The notes below the pieces were generated by a model. It made no database searches. It saw only the letters and a program-made list of their open reading frames with translations, and was not told the origin of the DNA. From Actinomycetota bacterium (GTDB lineage Bacteria > Actinomycetota > Acidimicrobiia > Acidimicrobiales > Ilumatobacteraceae), in contig RFTA01000019.1 in the NCBI GenBank assembly GCA_009923685.1, positions 1-8,658 on the forward strand: a stretch of DNA of 8,658 nt. Reading direction: 5' to 3'. The position numbers and the translations under genes were made by a program. Shown here piece by piece: positions 1 through 6,685 of this stretch (within the stretch, counting starts at the first letter, position 1; every line of letters begins with the position of its first letter).

Positions 1-1323
1 GAAGAAATCAGCCGTGACATTCCGAATTTGTCAGAAGAAATTTTGGCCGATCTCGACGATCGCGGCATTATTCGCGTCGGCGCAGAAGTTGGCCCGGGCG
101 ATGTGCTCGTTGGCAAGGTGACACCAAAGGGTGAAACTGAGTTGACGCCAGAAGAGCGATTGCTTCGAGCGATTTTCGGTGAAAAGTCGAAAGAAGTTCG
201 CGACACTTCACTCAAGGTTCCGCACGGCGAAGGTGGCAAGGTCATCGATGTCAAGGTGCTCAAGCGAGCCGCCGAAGGTGATGATGAGCCAGGTGACGAA
301 TTGCCACCAGGTGTCAACCAAATCGTCAAAATTCACGTGGCGCAAAAGCGCAAGATCAGCGTGGGCGACAAGCTCGCTGGTCGACACGGCAACAAGGGCG
401 TTATTTCAAAGATTTTGCCAGTCGAAGACATGCCATATCTCGAAGACGGCACTCCGGTTGACATCATCTTGAACCCTCTTGGTGTACCAAGCCGAATGAA
501 TATCGGTCAGGTGCTTGAAGCCCATTTGGGTTATTGCGCACGTTGGGGTTGGTACGACGAAAAGAACGACAAGACCGTTGGCGCGAACCCAGTTCGTGGC
601 ACCGAGTCAAAAACTCGTCCGTCGACGCCACCTGCAACTTTCATCGCGACGCCTGTCTTCGACGGTGCACATTGGGACGAAGACGATCAAGCAGGTTCAC
701 ATCCGACCATTCAGTCGATTCTCAAGAACTTGAACCCAGAATCAGTCGACGGCAAGCGAATGATCGGCACTGACGGCAAAGTAGTTTTGCGCAACGGCCG
801 CACTGGTTTGCCATACGACAACCCAATCACGGTTGGCTACATGTACATCTTGAAACTCAACCACTTGGTTGACGACAAGATTCACGCTCGTTCGACTGGT
901 CCATACTCGATGATCACGCAGCAACCGTTGGGCGGCAAGGCTCAATTCGGTGGCCAGCGATTCGGCGAAATGGAAGTGTGGGCACTCGAGGCCTATGGTG
1001 CTGCTTATTGCTTGCAAGAACTTTTGACAATCAAGAGCGACGACGTTCTCGGACGAGTGCGCGTCTACGAAGCGATCGTCAAGGGCGACAACATTCCAGA
1101 ACCGGGCATTCCTGAGAGTTTCAAAGTGTTGATGAAAGAAATGCAAGCACTTTGTCTCGATGTCGAAGTTATTTCGCATGAGGGCAAGCAAGTCGAGCTC
1201 ACAGATCTCGACGAAGAAGTCTTCACCGCGGTACGTGAACTTGGCATCGATATCAGCCGCAACGAGCGCGGTTCAGATGCCGACGATCGCGAACGCGAGC
1301 GTCGACGAGAGAAGGCTTATTAA
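1..1323 (+). CDS. rpoB: DNA-directed RNA polymerase beta subunit, C-terminal 440 residues (5' end outside window)
   Basis: This is the C-terminal part of the beta subunit of RNA polymerase, which with beta' forms the catalytic core in the cytoplasm. The frame is open from base 1, so the gene enters from upstream; the TTG at 28 is an internal codon, not a start. Fragment residues 122-133 carry the conserved GDKLAGRHGNKG motif. Its two lysines (fragment K124 and K132) have the spacing of E. coli K1065 and K1073, which contact RNA and substrate near the active site. Further conserved blocks follow: LNPLGVPSRMNIGQVLEAHLG, then GGKAQFGGQRFGEMEVWALEAYGAA and the final LLTIKSDDVLGR segment that packs against beta'. 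The last 20 residues (421-440) are an Arg-rich tail, RERERRREKAY at the end, beyond the usual conserved end. The rifampicin region lies upstream of the window. rpoC follows after 31 nt, so co-transcription is likely. Identity is certain. Confidence 0.98.
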   Translation, partial: EEISRDIPNLSEEILADLDDRGIIRVGAEVGPGDVLVGKVTPKGETELTPEERLLRAIFGEKSKEVRDTSLKVPHGEGGKVIDVKVLKRAAEGDDEPGDELPPGVNQIVKIHVAQKRKISVGDKLAGRHGNKGVISKILPVEDMPYLEDGTPVDIILNPLGVPSRMNIGQVLEAHLGYCARWGWYDEKNDKTVGANPVRGTESKTRPSTPPATFIATPVFDGAHWDEDDQAGSHPTIQSILKNLNPESVDGKRMIGTDGKVVLRNGRTGLPYDNPITVGYMYILKLNHLVDDKIHARSTGPYSMITQQPLGGKAQFGGQRFGEMEVWALEAYGAAYCLQELLTIKSDDVLGRVRVYEAIVKGDNIPEPGIPESFKVLMKEMQALCLDVEVISHEGKQVELTDLDEEVFTAVRELGIDISRNERGSDADDRERERRREKAY

Positions 1324-1354
1324 TGATTAATCGCAGCATTTTAGAAGGGTTGGC

Positions 1355-4300
1355 ATGACCATGAGCGACGTAGTTATCGACGACAACAAGCGCAAGCTTG
1401 ATATCAACAGCTTTCAACAGTTGCGAATTGGTTTGGCAACAGCCGACGACATTCGCACTTGGTCGCGTGGTGAAGTCAAAAAGCCAGAGACGATCAACTA
1501 CCGAACCCTGCGCCCTGAGCGTGACGGTCTGTTCTGCGAAAAAATCTTCGGACCAACCCGCGATTGGGAGTGCTACTGCGGCAAATACAAGCGTGTTCGC
1601 TTCAAGGGCATCATCTGCGAAAAGTGCGGCGTTGAAGTAACTCGTTCAAAAGTGCGCCGTGAGCGCATGGGTCACATCGAGCTTGCCGCACCTGTCGTGC
1701 ACATTTGGTATCTCCGTGGCACTCGTAGTTGGTTGGCATATCTTCTCGGCGGCTTAGAGTCGCGCGAAGAAATCAAAGCCAAGCAACTTGAGAAAGTTAT
1801 TTACTTCGCGGCTTGGTTGGTGAGCGCCGTCGACGAAGACCGTCGCCATGTTGAGTTGCCAGATCTCGAGAAAGAATATCTCGAAGACCGCGATTTGATG
1901 ATCAAGCAACGCGAAAAAGAAATCAAGTTGCGTCAAAAAGATGCCGAAGTTGAACTCAAGCAGCTCGAAAAAGACGGCGCAAAAGAGAGTGACATTCGCG
2001 CTCGTCAAAAATTGATCGACAAAGACATTCAGATGATCGGCGATCGCCATACGAAAGATCTTGATCGTCTCGAGCGTGCGTTCGAAACCTTCCAAAAGCT
2101 TCATCCACGAATGATCATTGACGACGAAGAACTTTGGCGCGAGATCAAAGATCGCTACGAAGATTATTTCACCGGTGGCACTGGTGCAGAAGCGATCAAA
2201 GTTTTGATCGACACGATCGACTTCGACGCCGAAGAAGTTATCTTGCGCGATGCAATCATGAACGGTCTCAACGGCAAGCCGTTGTCGACTCAGCGCAAGC
2301 AAAAGGCGATCAAGCGTTTGAAGATTGTTGCCTCGTTCAATCGAAAAGACAAAGACGAGCGCTTGGTCAACAACCCGAAGGCGATGATCCTCGATGTGAT
2401 TCCGGTGATTCCGCCAGAGTTGCGCCCGATGGTTCAGCTCGACGGCGGCCGTTTCGCAACCTCAGACTTGAATGATCTCTATCGTCGTGTGATCAACCGC
2501 AACAACCGTTTGAGTCGTTTGCTTGAACTTGGTGCGCCAGAAATTATCGTCAACAACGAAAAGCGAATGTTGCAAGAAGCAGCAGACGCTCTGTTCGACA
2601 ATGGTCGTCGTGGTCGCCCTGTGAGCGGTCCGGGCAATCGTCCGCTTAAGTCGTTGTCAGATGGCCTTAAGGGTAAGCAAGGTCGATTCCGTCAGAACTT
2701 GCTCGGTAAGCGCGTTGACTACTCGGGTCGTTCAGTAATCGTGGCTGGCCCGACATTGCGTTTGCAGCAGTGCGGTTTGCCGAAGTTGATGGCACTCGAA
2801 TTGTTCAAACCATTCGTGATGAAGCGTCTGGCCGATCAGCAACTTGCGCAGAACATCAAGTCTGCCAAGCGCATGGTTGAGCGTCGTCGCCCACAGGTAT
2901 GGGATGTTCTCGAAGAAGTAATTAAAGAGCACCCAGTTCTTTTGAACCGCGCGCCGACTTTGCACCGCTTGGGTATTCAAGCTTTCGAACCTGTGTTGGT
3001 TGAGGGCAAGGCAATTCACCTGCACCCACTTGTTTGCACGGCGTTCAATGCTGACTTTGACGGTGACCAGATGGCAGTTCACTTGCCGCTGTCAGTTGAA
3101 GCGCAAGCAGAAGCTCGCGTGCTGATGCTTTCGGCAAACAACATTTTGTCACCAGCATCTGGTCGACCAATTGTTACGCCACAGCAAGACCTCGTAATCG
3201 GTGGTTTCTATTTGACCCGCGATGACGCTGGTTTGGCTGGCGAAGGTCGCGTCTTTAAGTCGATGTGGGAGATCACTCGCGCACTTGACGAGGGCAGTCT
3301 CAAACTGCACGCCAAGATCAAGGTTCTTGAAAAAGATGATCAAGGCAACTCGACATACTTCGAAACAACTGCAGGTCGCATGTTGTTTGAAGAGGTGTTG
3401 CCAGCAGACTTCTCGAAGCGATTCGGACATATCACAGCGCCTGTAAAGAAAAAAGAATTCGGCGTCATCGTAGAACGACTGAGCGACAACTATCCAAAAG
3501 CAGTCATCGCTTCTTCGCTTGATGCGATCAAGAACCTTTGCTATCGCTACGCGTCGCAATCAGGTTTGACTGTTTCGGTCGATGACGTAAAGACTCCGGC
3601 AGCCAAGCGCGGCATTCTCGACGGCTATGAAAAGCAGGCCGAAAAAGTTGAGACACAGTTCCGTCGTGGCATTATCACCGACGGTGAGCGTCGCAGCCAA
3701 GAAGTTCGCATTTGGACCGCTGCAACATCTGATGTTCAGCAAGCAATGGAAAAAGAATTCAAAGAACTTCGCTTCAACCCAGTTGACATGATGATCAACT
3801 CTGGTGCTCGTGGAAACATGACCCAGATGCGTCAGATTGCGGGTATGCGTGGTCTCGTGGCTAACCCTCGCGGTGACATGATTCCTCGTCCGATCAAGAG
3901 CAACTTCCGTGAAGGTTTGCAGACTCTTGAATACTTCATCGCAACTCCTGGTGCACGTAAGGGTCTTGTCGACACTGCGTTGCGTACTGCCGACTCGGGT
4001 TATTTGACTCGTCGTCTGCATGACGTGGCACAAGAACTAATCGTTCGCGAAGATGACTGCGGCACGACACTCGGTGTGTGGGTCGAAAACGTTGCGGCCG
4101 ATACTGCCAACACACGTTCATACCTTGAGACAAAGTTGTTTGGTCGTGCGTTGCTCAATGATGTTGAGCTGAGCGATGGCTCGGTAATGTCACGCAACAC
4201 AATCGTCGGCGATGAAGAGATGGCGACATTGCGCAACGACCCGAAAGTCACGCGCGTTCGTGTTCGTTCGGTGTTGACATGTGACGCTGAAGTTGGCGTT

Positions 4301-5428
4301 TGTGCCAAGTGCTACGGCCGTTCGCTGGCGACCGGCAAAGACATCGAATTGGGTGAAGCAGTGGGTGTAATCGCTGCTCAGTCGATTGGTGAACCAGGCA
4401 CTCAGTTGACCATGCGTACCTTCCACACTGGTGGTGTTGCAGGCAAAGACATCGCCGGTGGTTTGCCACGCGTCGTAGAACTTTTCGAAGCTCGCAACCC
4501 GAAGGGCTCGGCACGACTGGTGCCCGTAACTGGTGTCGTGCGAATTCTCGAAGACGAAGGCAAGGGTATTCCGATCAAGTTCATCGATGATCAAGGTCAA
4601 GAAATTGAGATCATCTTGCCAACAGGTAGTCGTCCACTCGTAAAAGACGGACAAAACCTTGAAGCGGGAGATCGAATCACCGATGGCCCACTTGATCCAA
4701 AAGAACTGATGCAAATCAAGGGCATTCGTGAAACTCAGCAATACTTGGTCGAAGAAGTTCAAAGGGTTTATCGCGACCAAGGTGTAGCGATTCACGACAA
4801 GCACATCGAGTTGATCGTTCGTCAGATGACTCGTCGCGTAAGCGTTCAAGAACCTGGTGACACACATTTCTTGCCGGGTCATCGTGCCGACTCGAAAGAG
4901 TTCCGAGATGTCAACCGCGCAATCGTTGAACAAGGAAAAAAGCCTGCCGAAGGTCGCCCAGAATTGATGGGTATCACCAAGGCATCGTTGGCAACTGAGT
5001 CATGGTTGTCTGCGGCATCGTTCCAAGAGACGACGCGCGTGCTCACTGAAGCGGCGATCGATGGCAAGTCAGACCATTTGGTTGGCTTGAAAGAAAACAT
5101 CATCATCGGAAAGTTGATCCCTGCTGGTACCGGCATGGATCGTTACAACCTGTTTGATGTCAGCGCACCAGATTATGTGCCGATGCCTTACTACTCGAGC
5201 GATGACGAAGCCGACCCAGCCGCATATTTGGCAGGCTTGCAGGGCAATTACGTTGCCGACGACGAGCCAGTCGAAGAAGTTGTGGACGAGGTTGTCGCTA
5301 ATGAAATCGACGCCGAACCAGATTTTGAAACTGTCAGCGACGCGACTGCGCAAGCACTCGAGTCGGCGCCAGATGCAGGTTTTGCAACCGACTCAGACGA
5401 CGTCACAGACACAGATATCGCTCAATAG
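1355..5428 (+). CDS. rpoC: DNA-directed RNA polymerase beta' subunit
   Basis: This 1357-residue protein is the beta' subunit, holding the catalytic magnesium of RNA polymerase. Zinc site 1 is C73, C75, C88, C91. A highly charged helical insert spans about 165-260. The clamp-helix region that binds sigma is about 380-425 (NRNNRLSRLLELGAPEIIVNNE start). The catalytic motif NADFDGDQMAVH is at 565-576, with D567, D569 and D571 binding Mg. Zinc site 2 is C902, C976, C983, C986, and the trigger-loop block MRTFHTGG is at 1020-1027. All key residues are present. From residue 1264 to the end there is no Lys or Arg, and residues 1281-1357 hold 24 Asp/Glu, so the C-terminus is a long acidic tail. The ATG at 1355 is preceded by AGAAGGG (1343-1349) with 5-nt spacing; a second ATG at 1361 would have 11-nt spacing, so 1355 is preferred but not proven. 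Length is close to, slightly above, other actinobacterial RpoC. Confidence 0.98.
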   Translation: MTMSDVVIDDNKRKLDINSFQQLRIGLATADDIRTWSRGEVKKPETINYRTLRPERDGLFCEKIFGPTRDWECYCGKYKRVRFKGIICEKCGVEVTRSKVRRERMGHIELAAPVVHIWYLRGTRSWLAYLLGGLESREEIKAKQLEKVIYFAAWLVSAVDEDRRHVELPDLEKEYLEDRDLMIKQREKEIKLRQKDAEVELKQLEKDGAKESDIRARQKLIDKDIQMIGDRHTKDLDRLERAFETFQKLHPRMIIDDEELWREIKDRYEDYFTGGTGAEAIKVLIDTIDFDAEEVILRDAIMNGLNGKPLSTQRKQKAIKRLKIVASFNRKDKDERLVNNPKAMILDVIPVIPPELRPMVQLDGGRFATSDLNDLYRRVINRNNRLSRLLELGAPEIIVNNEKRMLQEAADALFDNGRRGRPVSGPGNRPLKSLSDGLKGKQGRFRQNLLGKRVDYSGRSVIVAGPTLRLQQCGLPKLMALELFKPFVMKRLADQQLAQNIKSAKRMVERRRPQVWDVLEEVIKEHPVLLNRAPTLHRLGIQAFEPVLVEGKAIHLHPLVCTAFNADFDGDQMAVHLPLSVEAQAEARVLMLSANNILSPASGRPIVTPQQDLVIGGFYLTRDDAGLAGEGRVFKSMWEITRALDEGSLKLHAKIKVLEKDDQGNSTYFETTAGRMLFEEVLPADFSKRFGHITAPVKKKEFGVIVERLSDNYPKAVIASSLDAIKNLCYRYASQSGLTVSVDDVKTPAAKRGILDGYEKQAEKVETQFRRGIITDGERRSQEVRIWTAATSDVQQAMEKEFKELRFNPVDMMINSGARGNMTQMRQIAGMRGLVANPRGDMIPRPIKSNFREGLQTLEYFIATPGARKGLVDTALRTADSGYLTRRLHDVAQELIVREDDCGTTLGVWVENVAADTANTRSYLETKLFGRALLNDVELSDGSVMSRNTIVGDEEMATLRNDPKVTRVRVRSVLTCDAEVGVCAKCYGRSLATGKDIELGEAVGVIAAQSIGEPGTQLTMRTFHTGGVAGKDIAGGLPRVVELFEARNPKGSARLVPVTGVVRILEDEGKGIPIKFIDDQGQEIEIILPTGSRPLVKDGQNLEAGDRITDGPLDPKELMQIKGIRETQQYLVEEVQRVYRDQGVAIHDKHIELIVRQMTRRVSVQEPGDTHFLPGHRADSKEFRDVNRAIVEQGKKPAEGRPELMGITKASLATESWLSAASFQETTRVLTEAAIDGKSDHLVGLKENIIIGKLIPAGTGMDRYNLFDVSAPDYVPMPYYSSDDEADPAAYLAGLQGNYVADDEPVEEVVDEVVANEIDAEPDFETVSDATAQALESAPDAGFATDSDDVTDTDIAQ

Positions 5429-5430
5429 TA

Positions 5431-5446
5431 AATTTTGCGAGGAGTT
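5431..5446 (+). repeat. Direct repeat, left copy, flanking the methyltransferase gene
   Basis: AATTTTGCGAGGAGTT begins two bases after the rpoC stop codon. It matches 6178-6193 (AATTTTGCGAATAGTT) at 14 of 16 positions, including an unbroken 10-base run. The pair brackets the methyltransferase gene. It may be a footprint of insertion or recombination, or chance similarity of AT-rich spacers. This copy also contains most of a strong ribosome-binding sequence. Confidence 0.5.
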
Positions 5447-5467
5447 TTTGCTCAAATAAGGTTGAGC
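5437..5467 (+). promoter_or_regulatory. Orphan Shine-Dalgarno plus hairpin presenting the methyltransferase ribosome-binding site
   Basis: GCGAGGAG (5437-5444) is a strong SD-like sequence, but its end is 24 nt from the methyltransferase ATG, too far to serve it directly. Just downstream a perfect 6-bp inverted repeat, GCTCAA (5450-5455) and TTGAGC (5462-5467), encloses the 6-nt loop ATAAGG. The loop holds the properly spaced SD (AAGG, 5458-5461), and the stem ends one base before the ATG. No T-run follows, so it is not a terminator. A TTG-CTC-AAA-TAA mini-frame (5448-5459) sits after the orphan SD, but the spacing of 3 nt is short. It may be a translation-control element, or the orphan SD may be left over from the gene that once followed rpoC. 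The sequence elements are observed; the function is inferred. Confidence 0.45.
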
Positions 5468-5468
5468 C

Positions 5469-6140
5469 ATGTCTAATTTTGACGACTACGCATCCGACTA
5501 CGAAGAGAAAATGCGTAAAACACTCTCGATTGCATTAACTAGCGAGGAGTACCAAGCCGAATACAAGTCGAAATTGATAAAGCGATACGCATCGCGAAGT
5601 CGAAAAATATCGAAAATTTTGGATTTTGGTTGTGGAATAGGGCTGTCGATTCCGTCGCTTAAAGCGGCATTTCCAGAATCCCAAATTTTTTTGGCTGATG
5701 TTTCTCAAGTGTCGCTAGATATTGCGAATAAGAATCATCCAGAACTGACGCTATTGAGTCCGGAACTTAAAACTGATCAAAGATTTGATGTTATTTTTTT
5801 GTCTACGGTTCTGCACCACATAACCGCTCGAGATCGTGTTGAAGTAATACAGAGGCTGAAATCAAAGCTGTCCGAGAACGGGTGCATTTTTATTGTGGAA
5901 CACAATACGTATAACCCGCTTACGCTGAAAATTGTTGCCAACTGCGATATGGATCACGATGCGGAGTTAATTTCAATCAAAGAATTGAAGCGATTACTGA
6001 CCTCAAAATGCTCATTGAAAATCGCAGATAGTGGGTTTTGCTCGTTCTTTCCTCAGCCACTACAGGCCTTGGCGAGGGCTGACCGTATGTTCAAATACTT
6101 ACCGCTTGGTGGCCAATACTTCGTTGTGGCCGTTGCTTGA
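5469..6140 (+). CDS. Class I SAM-dependent methyltransferase, substrate unknown
   Basis: This 223-residue protein has the class I methyltransferase fold signature. Motif I (ILDFGCGIG) is at 50-58, the acidic residue ending strand beta 2 is D77 in LADVS, motif IV (FDVIFLSTVLHHI) is at 106-118, and an IFIVEHNTYNPLT block is at 140-152. The EHN-x-YNPLT block and the N-terminal FDDYASDYEEKM and EYQAEYKSKLI segments recall small methyltransferases often found near glycosyltransferases and surface-polysaccharide genes; no such genes are here, so the substrate is open. There is no signal peptide or membrane helix. The start is well fixed: an in-frame TGA lies at 5463-5465, and AAGG (5458-5461) is 7 nt before the ATG. 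Four sampled 60-base lines give 39% GC against 52% in three core lines. The gene has two T7 runs and codons such as TTA and ATA that are rare around it. It interrupts the usual rpoC-rpsL adjacency and is probably acquired. Confidence 0.9.
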   Translation: MSNFDDYASDYEEKMRKTLSIALTSEEYQAEYKSKLIKRYASRSRKISKILDFGCGIGLSIPSLKAAFPESQIFLADVSQVSLDIANKNHPELTLLSPELKTDQRFDVIFLSTVLHHITARDRVEVIQRLKSKLSENGCIFIVEHNTYNPLTLKIVANCDMDHDAELISIKELKRLLTSKCSLKIADSGFCSFFPQPLQALARADRMFKYLPLGGQYFVVAVA

Positions 6141-6150
6141 CGGCGATTTT
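6129..6150 (+). terminator. Candidate terminator hairpin overlapping the methyltransferase stop codon
   Basis: GCCGT (6129-6133) pairs with ACGGC (6140-6144) across TGCTTG; an additional T-G wobble leaves a GCTT tetraloop. GATTTT follows directly (6145-6150). The stem is short (5 bp plus one wobble) and the T-run is only four bases, so this could be a weak intrinsic terminator that limits read-through from rpoBC-methyltransferase into rpsL. The stop codon TGA (6138-6140) lies in the loop and right arm. This rests on visual pairing; no folding energy was calculated. Confidence 0.35.
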
Positions 6151-6151
6151 A

Positions 6152-6180
6152 AATACATGGCTGCTATTAATTCGTACAAT
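6152..6180 (+). promoter_or_regulatory. Candidate promoter for rpsL-rpsG-fusA
   Basis: TACAAT at 6175-6180 matches five of six bases of the sigma-70-type -10 box. Seventeen bases upstream AATACA (6152-6157) is a poor -35 match (last three bases only). A start near 6187 would give a leader of about 119 nt before rpsL. A second option in the same gap is TTGCCG (6208-6213), an 18-base spacer, and TAGTAT (6232-6237), each four of six. The 165-nt gap, long for this cluster, makes a promoter plausible, but which box is used is uncertain. Confidence 0.3.
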
Positions 6181-6193
6181 TTTGCGAATAGTT
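6178..6193 (+). repeat. Direct repeat, right copy, flanking the methyltransferase gene
   Basis: AATTTTGCGAATAGTT is the partner of 5431-5446, identical at 14 of 16 positions with the first ten bases unbroken. It lies 37 nt past the methyltransferase stop and 112 nt before rpsL, and overlaps the candidate -10 box. The similarity does not extend beyond the 16 bases on either side. Confidence 0.5.
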
Positions 6194-6225
6194 GTAGTTG
6201 GGGCAGGTTGCCGAGACGAGGCGTT

Positions 6226-6275
6226 GAACCGTAGTATTCACTGTCCCGTTTGGGGTGGTTTTTGTTAGTCGGTTT
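6226..6275 (+). promoter_or_regulatory. Possible structured RNA leader upstream of rpsL
   Basis: CTGTCCC (6241-6247) can pair with GGGGTGG (6252-6258) around a GTTT loop, with three GC pairs at the top, one at the base and three G-U wobbles between. An extra A-T pair (6240/6259) is possible, and T5 follows (6259-6263). An outer stem GAACCG (6226-6231) with CGGTTT (6270-6275) could enclose it. The inner hairpin plus T-run could be a weak terminator or attenuator; with the outer stem it could be an rpsL leader fold. The wobble pairs make either reading tentative, and no known ribosomal-protein leader motif is recognised. Confidence 0.22.
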
Positions 6276-6305
6276 AGTAATTCATTTTAAGAAAAGGTCG
6301 TTTGC

Positions 6306-6674
6306 GTGCCCACAATTCAACAGTTGATCCGCCAGGGTCGAAGCTCGAAGTTTTCGAAGACTAAGACTCCTGCGCTCAAAGGCTCACCTCAGCGTCGTGG
6401 CGTATGCACTCGCGTTTTCACGACTACTCCGAAGAAACCAAACTCGGCACTGCGCAAAGTTGCCCGTGTGCGTCTGACTAGCGGTGTCGAAATCACTGCT
6501 TACATTCCGGGCGAGGGTCATAATTTGCAAGAACACTCAATCGTGCTCGTGCGTGGTGGTCGTGTGCGCGACTTGCCGGGTGTTCGTTACAAAGTTATAC
6601 GTGGCGCACTTGACGCAGCAGGCGTAAAAGATCGCAAGCAATCTCGCAGTAGCTACGGCGCGAAGAAAAAGTAA
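6306..6674 (+). CDS. rpsL: 30S ribosomal protein S12
   Basis: This 122-residue protein is S12, which lines the decoding centre of the small subunit and helps control accuracy. The start is GTG at 6306, giving the normal MPTIQQLIRQ N-terminus. It is preceded by AAAAGG (6292-6297) with 8-nt spacing, and no ATG fits better. Conserved blocks are RGVCTRVFTTTPKKPNSALRK (31-51), GEGHNLQEHS (69-78), RGGRVRDLPGVRY (83-95) and the basic C-terminus KDRKQSRSSYGAKKK. K43 has the normal, streptomycin-sensitive residue, and P91 is present. Position 88 is Arg (codon CGC, 6567-6569) instead of the common Lys; D89, the RimO methylthiolation site in some bacteria, is kept. It begins the rpsL-rpsG-fusA block and is separated from rpoC by the methyltransferase gene. 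Confidence 0.98.
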   Translation: MPTIQQLIRQGRSSKFSKTKTPALKGSPQRRGVCTRVFTTTPKKPNSALRKVARVRLTSGVEITAYIPGEGHNLQEHSIVLVRGGRVRDLPGVRYKVIRGALDAAGVKDRKQSRSSYGAKKK

Positions 6675-6685
6675 AGGATTATTAG

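Noticed and set aside
28..30. TTG at 28 as the start of the rpoB reading frame
   Set aside because: The same frame is open and RpoB-like from base 1 (EEISRDIPN), so the TTG is an internal leucine codon of a gene that begins upstream.
4190..4933. Long minus-strand open frame (247 codons) antisense to rpoC, and similar ones at 1754-2302, 3560-4033, 7208-7864 and 7916-8446
   Set aside because: All lie opposite certain core genes, have no recognisable domains, and their low-complexity translations are what antisense reading of biased codons gives.
5154..5459. 101-codon + strand frame overlapping the rpoC 3' end
   Set aside because: It is an alternative frame within the certain rpoC coding sequence, with no domain and no suitable SD.
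5450..5467. Perfect hairpin after rpoC as an intrinsic terminator
   Set aside because: On the + strand it is followed by CATGTCT, not a T-run; on the minus strand it is followed by A residues. It is better read as a translation-level element.
6137..6142. TTGACG as a strong -35 box for an rpsL promoter
   Set aside because: Five of six bases match, but at 16-19 bases downstream there is no -10-like sequence (GCTGCT region); TATTAA is 22 bases away.
6157..6234. 25-codon frame starting ATG in the gap before rpsL
   Set aside because: No ribosome-binding site precedes it, it matches nothing recognisable, and it overlaps the candidate promoter and direct repeat.
6675..6685. S7 translational operator between rpsL and rpsG, as in E. 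coli
   Set aside because: The gap is only 11 nt and holds just the SD and spacer; no extended structured target is possible there.
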